NCBI GenBank assembly: GCA_937888925.1
Contig: CALARM010000019.1
Location: 1 to 11,031, forward strand
Direction of reading: 5' to 3'
Length of the DNA stretch: 11,031 bases
Source: an uncultured Synergistia bacterium
GTDB lineage: Bacteria > Eremiobacterota > SpSt-956 > JAKJGF01
Shown here piece by piece: positions 6,238 through 11,031 of the stretch. Position numbers and translations under genes: made by a program. The notes under the pieces are model-generated. The model did not search any database, was not told the origin of the DNA, and saw only the letters and a program-made list of their open reading frames with translations. Position 1 is the first letter of the stretch. Each line of letters starts with the position of its first letter.

Positions 6238-7572
6238 CCTTATTTTAATCGGCGGCCTCCATTTACTCATAGCCTGAACACCTTTTGCTATGGCCTGAAC
6301 ATAGGAACGAGTATTTTCATAGACATTCGTATTAAAAGGATCTGACGCGAAACGGGGCCACCCGAGTTGGCCGGAACATTTAGTTTTATAGGCATATAAT
6401 TTACCTCCTGCTGAGGTCAGATATATTTCAAGATATCCATCTCTGTCTACATCTATTATAAAAGATCCAGAGTCACTGTAATAAGTCAGTTCTCTTTTCC
6501 AGATAAGACCTCCACCTCTCAGGTCATCACCATTCCATCCGTCAACAGCATAAAGAAAATTATCCCTTGAAGATATAAGGACATCCATACCTCCATCTCC
6601 GTCAATATCTGCCACTACAGGAGAAGAAGTTATTTCATCCTCTGTTTCATATCTCCACAGAAGTTTTCCTGATGAACTGTCTATAGCATAAATATAATGA
6701 TCTGTTGAGCCAAAAGTGGCATCGATAAATCCGTCACCATTTACGTCAAACAGGGCAGGAGATGAAATTATTGCTCCTTCTGTTTTATATTCCCATAATT
6801 TACGCCCTCCTTTACCTTCAAAACAGTAACATTTAGTATCAACTGATGTAATAATTATTTCATAAATGCCATCTCTGTTCAAATCTCCCATGGCAGGAGA
6901 AGATATTATCTCATCACCTGCAGATGCAGTCCATTTAACTGAGCCATCTCTGGCATTAAAAGCATAAATCTTATGATCTCTGCTTCCAACTACCAGATCC
7001 AGTTTCTTATCACCATCGATATCTCCTATAGCAGGACAACTGGCTATCTCGCCACCTGTTTCATATTTCCATAGATATGCTCCTGTGGGGCCATCAAAAG
7101 CTGTCAGATAATAATCACCTGAACCTATAATTACATCCAGATCTCCGTCAGAATCTATATCTCCCAGGACAGGTGAAGATACCATAGCACCTCCGCAGAG
7201 ATATTTCCAGAGCAGTTTTCCTTCTTTACCTTCAATGGCATAAATATAATCACCACGGCATCCAAATACAAGGTCAAGATCATTATCTTTATCTAAATCT
7301 CCAATTACAGGAGGACCGAGCAGTGGCCCTTTTGCAGAGAATTTCCATACCAGACTGCCTGTAGTAGCCCTCAGGACATAAATGGAATTATCTTCAGATG
7401 CCACTATGACTTCAAGTTTACCGTCAGAATCCACGTCTGCCATAACAGGAGGTGCATTTATCGCTCCACCTGTGGAATAAGTCCACCATACATCAGGAAC
7501 CGGTGTTTCATCTGAAGCAAAAGCATATAAGGGGATTAAAAATAAACTTATAATAATAAAAAATTTTAACAT
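6235..7572 (-). CDS. Secreted eight-bladed FG-GAP/PQQ-like beta-propeller protein
   Basis: A 445-residue exported protein. The signal peptide is MLKFFIIISLFLIPLYAFA with likely cleavage after residue 19 (AFA-SD). Eight propeller repeats follow, with the marker Trp at residues 30, 76, 122, 168, 214, 260, 306 and 358. The period is exactly 46 residues until the last, which has a six-residue insert. Each repeat has the pattern W-K-Y, then SSPxxxDIDxDGxLDxxxGSxDxxIYAxDxxxG. The DxDxDGxxD loops are FG-GAP-type calcium sites. The C-terminal GWPRFASDPFNTNVYE is a motif common at the end of such propellers. No catalytic residues or lipoprotein Cys are visible, so binding or scaffolding outside the cytoplasm is likely. 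AGGGAG lies 8 bases before the ATG. The gene begins 25 bases after the GrpE-like gene and is probably the last gene of that transcript. Its TGA overlaps the composite repeat. Confidence 0.9.
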   Translation of the reverse strand: MLKFFIIISLFLIPLYAFASDETPVPDVWWTYSTGGAINAPPVMADVDSDGKLEVIVASEDNSIYVLRATTGSLVWKFSAKGPLLGPPVIGDLDKDNDLDLVFGCRGDYIYAIEGKEGKLLWKYLCGGAMVSSPVLGDIDSDGDLDVIIGSGDYYLTAFDGPTGAYLWKYETGGEIASCPAIGDIDGDKKLDLVVGSRDHKIYAFNARDGSVKWTASAGDEIISSPAMGDLNRDGIYEIIITSVDTKCYCFEGKGGRKLWEYKTEGAIISSPALFDVNGDGFIDATFGSTDHYIYAIDSSSGKLLWRYETEDEITSSPVVADIDGDGGMDVLISSRDNFLYAVDGWNGDDLRGGGLIWKRELTYYSDSGSFIIDVDRDGYLEIYLTSAGGKLYAYKTKCSGQLGWPRFASDPFNTNVYENTRSYVQAIAKGVQAMSKWRPPIKIR

Positions 7573-7597
7573 CTTATTACTCCCTTTCTAAAACAAC

Positions 7598-8119
7598 TCA
7601 AAAATCCTTTCCTACAAGCGCTCTTTTTACTAATTTGTCCTGTATCTTATAACCGCAAAATCTTATGATCACTTCCTCAGCTTCAGAGATAGACATATTG
7701 CCTGCCGATTGATGTACCGAACTGTCATAAGGCACCTTTTCACCTGCTTCTCCAATCTGTATGACACCACGTTTTTCAAAAATCTTCTCTATCTGTTTTA
7801 TCAGACGGAACAGATCTTTTATCTTTATATCTTTGCCTTTCTCATCAAGCTTTTTCATAGTATTTAACTGGGTCAGATGGGGAGAGATTTCAGTGAAGAT
7901 CTCTATAATCTCTTCCTCTTTTACATTAACTGTATTATCTCTACATCTGCTATGTAAAGCTTCATATTCTTTTTTTAATGATTCGATTAAATTTTCTTTT
8001 TCCTCCGACTCTATTTCCAGTTCCATGACTTTTCTTCTCAAATCCAGAACTTCTACCTTTAACTTTTCAAATTCTTTTCTATGAAATATGTTCTCAAGAA
8101 AATTTGAGAGAAAACTCAT
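7598..8119 (-). CDS. GrpE-like nucleotide exchange factor homologue with N-terminal coiled coil
   Basis: The product is 173 residues. Residues 13-58 form a heptad-rich coiled coil (LKVEVLDLRRKVMELEIE); 66-117 are helical. Residues of about 118-170 resemble the GrpE beta domain: GVIQIGEAGEKVPYDSSVHQSAG fits the family's GV-PI---GE-FDP--H-A segment, and IIRFCGYKIQDKLVKRALV fits its GY-L-GRVLRPA-V segment. GrpE proteins release ADP from Hsp70 (DnaK), with the coiled coil as dimer stalk. No DnaK or DnaJ gene is present, so this is probably not the housekeeping copy but a specialised paralogue serving an unseen Hsp70, or adapted to the neighbouring ATPase. AGGAG (8127-8131) sits 7 bases before the ATG. 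It lies 49 bases downstream of the AAA+ gene, across a hairpin containing heptamer sequence. The match is by pattern only. Confidence 0.65.
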   Translation of the reverse strand: MSFLSNFLENIFHRKEFEKLKVEVLDLRRKVMELEIESEEKENLIESLKKEYEALHSRCRDNTVNVKEEEIIEIFTEISPHLTQLNTMKKLDEKGKDIKIKDLFRLIKQIEKIFEKRGVIQIGEAGEKVPYDSSVHQSAGNMSISEAEEVIIRFCGYKIQDKLVKRALVGKDF

Positions 8120-8148
8120 GTATATTCTCCTGTTCTGATAGTTATTAG

Positions 8149-8177
8149 AAATCGTAACGCGTCACATCTCACGATTT
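8149..8177. repeat. Inverted repeat with heptamer sequence at the AAA+/GrpE-like junction
   Basis: AAATCGT (8149-8155) and ACGATTT (8171-8177) form a 7-bp stem around a 15-base loop that contains CGTAACGCGTCAC, a heptamer-family sequence. The AAA+ gene's stop (8169-8171) is inside it. It may be a decayed composite repeat or a hairpin tuning downstream expression. Confidence 0.55.
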
Positions 8178-9722
8178 TCCATAAGGTTCCAATTTTATAT
8201 ATGACCTGTTATCAAGTATATTAATCTTTTTCCTGCTATCCCCTGAAGCAGACCTCACTCTTTTACTTTCCACCCATACTCTCAATTCATCAATTTTTTC
8301 TTTCATCATTTCAGATGAAGGTATGACAGTATTAATTGTTTTGACTATATCTTCTGTTACAAAATCTCTGCCGTCTTCATTAAAAGCATTATGCATAGTT
8401 TCTATTATAATCTGTTCTATTTCTGCTCCCGTATAACCTTCAGTGAGGGATGAAAGATAAGAAATATCATAATTTCTTATGACAGGTCGTCTTTTTTCAA
8501 TATGGACTTTAAAAATTTCTCTTCTCTCTTTTTCATCAGGAAGATCGAGAAAAAATATAGAATCGAACCTTCCCATTCTGAGTTCTTCAAGAGCAAATCC
8601 TTTTATATCATTTGCCGTTGCCACAACAAATACAGGAGATATCTTTTCCTGAAGCCATGTAAGTAATGTAGCGGAAACCCTTGCAGTAACGCCACTATCT
8701 CCCTGGCTGTTACTTTTTTGCCCGAAAAGTCCTTTTTCTATTTCATCTATCCAGAGGATACATGGAGCTATAGTTTCTGCAATAGATATGGCAGTCCTTA
8801 TATTTTCTTCCGACTGCCCTACAAGGCCTCCGAATATTGCTCCCACATCAAGTCTCAACAGAGGCATTTTCCACAGACCTGATATGGCTTTTGCCACAAG
8901 GCTTTTACCTGTGCCTGGAATTCCTACAAGAAGAATACCTTTAGGCGTAGGTAGCCCGTAATCTCTCGCTTCTATAGTAAAAGCCTTTTCTCTCTTTTTA
9001 ATCCATGATTTTAATGTTTCAAGACCTCCTACACTTCCTATTGTTTCTGTTACAGGGAAAAATTCCAGAGCAGGCGTTTCGGAGATCATCTGTTTTTTTT
9101 CATATAAAATGAGATCTATAGAACGTTCATCCAGGTTACCGTTTATAGTAATACACTTCAAAAATGCCCTTTCAGCCTGATTGCCTGAAAGTCCCAGAGA
9201 GGATTTTACTATTCTTTCTTTAACACCTGCTGTAAGACGGGGTTTTATACATGTCTTAATTATAACATCGTCTAAAATTTTTACCATTTCATCATAGTCA
9301 GGAAGAGGGAAATTAATTACTGTTACATGATCTTTCAGTTCAGGAGGTATGCCGGGAACAGGTGTAATAATTATTACATTTTTTGTGCTTTTTTTAAGTC
9401 TGGAACATAGAGAGCGAAGCTTTACAAGAACTCTGTTATCCTTCCAGAAAAGATGAAAATCCTTTAGAATAAAAATTGCTTCGTTCTGAAATTTATCTAT
9501 TCTGTCCAGAGCAACAAGAGGATCTACAGCACCCGGTTCAGGATGAATTCCTCTGGAATTTATAATTTCAAATCCTTCTCCCAGAGTCCAGGAAAACATA
9601 TTTTTACTGTTCTTTAAAACATCTTTTATAGTAGAAAGAAGTCTTTCTTCTTCGTAACTTATAATATTTATTAACGGGTACCGTGCTCTTATGAGAAGAT
9701 CTATCTCATGAGCAATTTTCAT
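8169..9722 (-). CDS. Ycf46-like AAA+ ATPase
   Basis: A 517-residue AAA+ protein of the Ycf46-like type, in which a degenerate N-terminal region precedes one complete ATPase module. The opening (DLLIRARYPLINIISYEEERLL) and LFGGLVGQSEENIR are characteristic of this group. In the ATPase: Walker A GIPGTGKS (267-274), Walker B ILWIDE (322-327), sensor 1 at N371 (VATAND), an arginine-finger-like LRMGRFD (381-387) and the C-terminal EGYTGAEIE (428-436). All key residues for ATP hydrolysis are intact. Residues of about 80-200 resemble a second, inactive AAA-like fold (EAIFILKDFHLFW, VIIITPVPGIPPELKDHV). The family is cytoplasmic and poorly characterised. GGGAGG sits 6 bases before the ATG. The start overlaps the 54-aa gene by 17 bases, indicating translational coupling. 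The neighbouring SPFH and GrpE-like genes suggest a chaperone or remodelling role at the membrane (inference). The stop lies in heptamer-like repeat. Confidence 0.9.
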   Translation of the reverse strand: MKIAHEIDLLIRARYPLINIISYEEERLLSTIKDVLKNSKNMFSWTLGEGFEIINSRGIHPEPGAVDPLVALDRIDKFQNEAIFILKDFHLFWKDNRVLVKLRSLCSRLKKSTKNVIIITPVPGIPPELKDHVTVINFPLPDYDEMVKILDDVIIKTCIKPRLTAGVKERIVKSSLGLSGNQAERAFLKCITINGNLDERSIDLILYEKKQMISETPALEFFPVTETIGSVGGLETLKSWIKKREKAFTIEARDYGLPTPKGILLVGIPGTGKSLVAKAISGLWKMPLLRLDVGAIFGGLVGQSEENIRTAISIAETIAPCILWIDEIEKGLFGQKSNSQGDSGVTARVSATLLTWLQEKISPVFVVATANDIKGFALEELRMGRFDSIFFLDLPDEKERREIFKVHIEKRRPVIRNYDISYLSSLTEGYTGAEIEQIIIETMHNAFNEDGRDFVTEDIVKTINTVIPSSEMMKEKIDELRVWVESKRVRSASGDSRKKINILDNRSYIKLEPYGKS

Positions 9723-9870
9723 TTCCTTCCTCCCTGTTACCGGATAGATATGAGAGTTCTCTTACAAGTGGCAGTAATTCTTTGAAAAGAGAAGTTATAG
9801 TGACATTACCATCCCGATCTATATAAATTTTAATATCAAAACGTGAAGGAACTTTTGCCTCTTCTGACAT
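9706..9870 (-). CDS. Small protein of unknown function (54 aa) coupled to the AAA+ gene
   Basis: I do not recognise a family. The ATG at 9870 follows the SPFH gene's TAA by 2 bases, and the TGA at 9706-9708 lies 17 bases inside the AAA+ gene in another frame. It fills the gap between the two genes, which would otherwise be about 150 bases. There is no good ribosome site, so re-initiation after the SPFH stop is likely. FDIKIYIDRDGNVTI looks like a beta hairpin and SLFKELLPLVRELSYL an amphipathic helix; the rest is polar. It may be a small adaptor linking the SPFH protein to the ATPase (inference). The GGGAGG that serves the AAA+ gene is inside it. Confidence 0.62.
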   Translation of the reverse strand: MSEEAKVPSRFDIKIYIDRDGNVTITSLFKELLPLVRELSYLSGNREEGNENCS

Positions 9871-9872
9871 AA

Positions 9873-10367
9873 TTATCTATCTACAAGAGTTTTTATCTTT
9901 TTTACATCTATCCCCCACATCTCCGCCTGTTCTTTAAGTTTCTGCAGGAGCCTCTCTTCAAATTCTTTTTTATTTGCAGATGACTTCAAATCAGTATAAG
10001 TAGTTTTCGAAGTTTCGTTTAACAATAAATCACTCATGGCATTAATAACGGTTTCTTCGTAATTGGAAACGGTTCCATAAGCTTTAGCCGGATCTTTAAT
10101 CTTTATCGTTACTGTTCCGCTGGCATATAATTTTTCTTTATCTGCAGCCGTTATCATCTTCTGCGGAACATTCAAGTCCTTTAAATCATAACTTATAAGT
10201 TTTAATTTATCATAAAAAGGCACAAGAATAACCATTCCTGGCTTTCTCAATTCCTTAAATTTTCCTCCCCGAAAAACAACTCCTTCTTTTTTCTCCGGCA
10301 CTACCCTGGTTCCAAATAGTCCAAAAATAATTGCACATACAATCAAAATTAAAATCACTGTACCCAA
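9873..10367 (-). CDS. Short SPFH/band-7 domain membrane protein
   Basis: The product is 164 residues. One N-terminal membrane helix (about 3-19, TVILILIVCAIIFGLFG) is followed by an SPFH/band-7 domain: VVPEKKEGVVFRGGKF, then RKPGMVILVPFYDKLKLISYDLKDLNVPQ, then GTVTIKIKDPAKAYGTVSNYEE. It ends at WGIDVKKIKTLVDR, just where stomatin and prohibitin relatives continue into a long coiled coil, so it is about 100 residues short of the usual form. SPFH proteins form membrane-bound oligomeric assemblies and often control AAA proteases (HflKC with FtsH). The start is TTG: a TAG precedes it in frame and GGAGG (10380-10384) is 12 bases upstream. A GTG nine bases later is an alternative. It is the first gene of the minus-strand cluster; a weak TATATT about 30 bases upstream of the start has no convincing -35 partner. 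Confidence 0.85.
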   Translation of the reverse strand: MGTVILILIVCAIIFGLFGTRVVPEKKEGVVFRGGKFKELRKPGMVILVPFYDKLKLISYDLKDLNVPQKMITAADKEKLYASGTVTIKIKDPAKAYGTVSNYEETVINAMSDLLLNETSKTTYTDLKSSANKKEFEERLLQKLKEQAEMWGIDVKKIKTLVDR

Positions 10368-10444
10368 CTATCGTCACTTCCTCCAATAAAAATTCAATAT
10401 ATTTCTTTTCTACAAATTAACAGAAAAATCCTTCTTTAATAAAT

Positions 10445-10477
10445 TAATAAAGGGGCGTTTTGGACGCCCCTTTATTA
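10445..10477 (-). terminator. Hairpin terminator after the right-edge gene
   Basis: A 14-bp perfect stem (10445-10458 with 10464-10477) contains GGGGCGT/ACGCCCC with flanking A/T tracts and a 5-base loop. On the minus strand the stem ends in TTTATTA and further T-rich sequence, 22 bases beyond the stop of the upstream gene. Its GGGGCGTTT core is close to the palindromic core of the composite repeats. Confidence 0.75.
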
Positions 10478-10498
10478 GAAAATTACTTACTTAATATT

Positions 10499-11031
10499 TT
10501 ATGCCTCTACAGGTATATGAAGTGATACAGCTTCACCGTTCATTTTTCTCTGTATAAGATCAGCTTTTTCAGTAATCTTATCACTGAGGAACTGTTCTTT
10601 ATCACCCTGATATTTAGGTGTAATTTTTTCATTTAACGCAACTATACCGGGATTTTCCTTCATAAGCCCCAGAGTGAAACCTTCAAGGAAGAAATCAGTC
10701 TTTGCTTCAGCTCTCATATCTTCACTGTAAAGATCTGAGAATAAAGAAGGCCTGTTCTTAAGAACTTCCTGCATAAACGATTTAAGAGATTCATCTTTTA
10801 AACATTCTGCTGTAAAATCAGCAAGTAATTCTTTTCGTTCCTGTGGTGAAAGATTGACTACTCTGGTCTCCTGAGCTTGTTGAGTTTCTCCTGCGCCATT
10901 ACTGCCCTGTATACTTTGCTGCTGTAATGCTGCTGCAGTATTTGATACTACCTGATCAAAAAATACAACTCCTTCCGGAGGATATTTACCGGCAAATTCC
11001 TGTGTAAAGGCTTTTACACTTTCATCTCCTT
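10499..11031 (-). CDS. Protein of unknown function, 5'-truncated by the window edge
   Basis: The frame stays open to the window edge, so the start lies beyond 11031; about 176 C-terminal residues are visible. An ATG at 10774 is internal. I do not recognise the family. GDESVKAFTQEF (from 11029) and KDESLKSFMQEV (from 10798) are 77 residues apart and suggest two related helical modules, joined by a Gln/Ala/Ser-rich linker (NTAAALQQQSIQGSNGAGE). The remainder is charged and helical (SDKITEKADLIQRKMNGE) with no membrane segment. It ends 22 bases before a strong hairpin terminator and so is transcribed apart from the SPFH-AAA+ cluster. The low complexity of the linker suggests a multidomain cytoplasmic or structural protein. 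Confidence 0.7.
   Translation of the reverse strand, partial: GDESVKAFTQEFAGKYPPEGVVFFDQVVSNTAAALQQQSIQGSNGAGETQQAQETRVVNLSPQERKELLADFTAECLKDESLKSFMQEVLKNRPSLFSDLYSEDMRAEAKTDFFLEGFTLGLMKENPGIVALNEKITPKYQGDKEQFLSDKITEKADLIQRKMNGEAVSLHIPVEA

Noticed and set aside
7761..8084. 107-codon Ser/Phe-rich open frame on the plus strand
   Set aside because: It is antisense to the GrpE-like coiled coil; the Ser/Phe bias is what Glu/Lys codons give when read in reverse.
9706..10367. Frameshift splitting one full-length SPFH protein
   Set aside because: The downstream frame does not resemble the SPFH coiled-coil tail and has its own start in a TAA-TT-ATG junction.

Overview
The window is AT-rich bacterial DNA (clearly below 50% GC, AGA-rich arginine codons) with ordinary bacterial signals: GGAGG-type ribosome sites, -35/-10 promoters and hairpin terminators. 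There is no rRNA, tRNA or phylogenetic marker, so the host cannot be placed. A rubredoxin and a radical SAM enzyme suggest an anaerobic or microaerobic lifestyle. The mix of a double B-box zinc-finger/HEAT protein, a Ycf46-like AAA+ ATPase and a secreted propeller protein, with heptamer-rich intergenic repeats, suggests an uncultivated candidate-phylum genome (inference).

Layout. Positions 1-1938 (+) hold the C-terminal part of a UvrD/Rep-type DNA helicase that enters from the left edge. It converges on a radical SAM protein (2073-3608, -) across a composite repeat of heptamers and hairpins (1926-2092). A divergent promoter region (about 3642-3851) carries a near-consensus minus-strand promoter and an 18-bp tandem repeat. 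It also leads rightward into a 56-aa acidic microprotein with a textbook Shine-Dalgarno and its own terminator (3852-4073). Next is a double B-box zinc-finger/acidic/HEAT protein (4093-5922, +), convergent with a rubredoxin (5936-6124, -). A second, diverged copy of the composite repeat (6152-6237) follows. From 10367 down to 6235 a tight minus-strand gene cluster runs: a short SPFH/band-7 membrane protein, a 54-aa small protein, a Ycf46-like AAA+ ATPase, a GrpE-like protein and a signal-peptide-bearing eight-bladed FG-GAP/PQQ-like propeller. The right edge holds the C-terminal part of an unrecognised protein (10499 to beyond 11031, -) ending at a strong hairpin terminator.

How the parts may work together. 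The five-gene cluster is the most system-like part. An SPFH protein paired with an AAA+ ATPase recalls HflKC-FtsH and prohibitin-AAA pairs, and a GrpE-like exchange factor beside it suggests a chaperone or remodelling function at the membrane, with the propeller acting outside. This is inference from gene order.

The most unusual non-coding signal is the composite repeat. Its outer arms are tandem 7-mers carrying TGA or TAA on the strand that reads into the element. Because 7 is not a multiple of 3, successive units place stop codons in all three frames. Four gene 3' ends in the window (helicase, radical SAM, propeller, AAA+ ATPase) stop inside such sequence. No stretch longer than about 210 bases lacks a gene.
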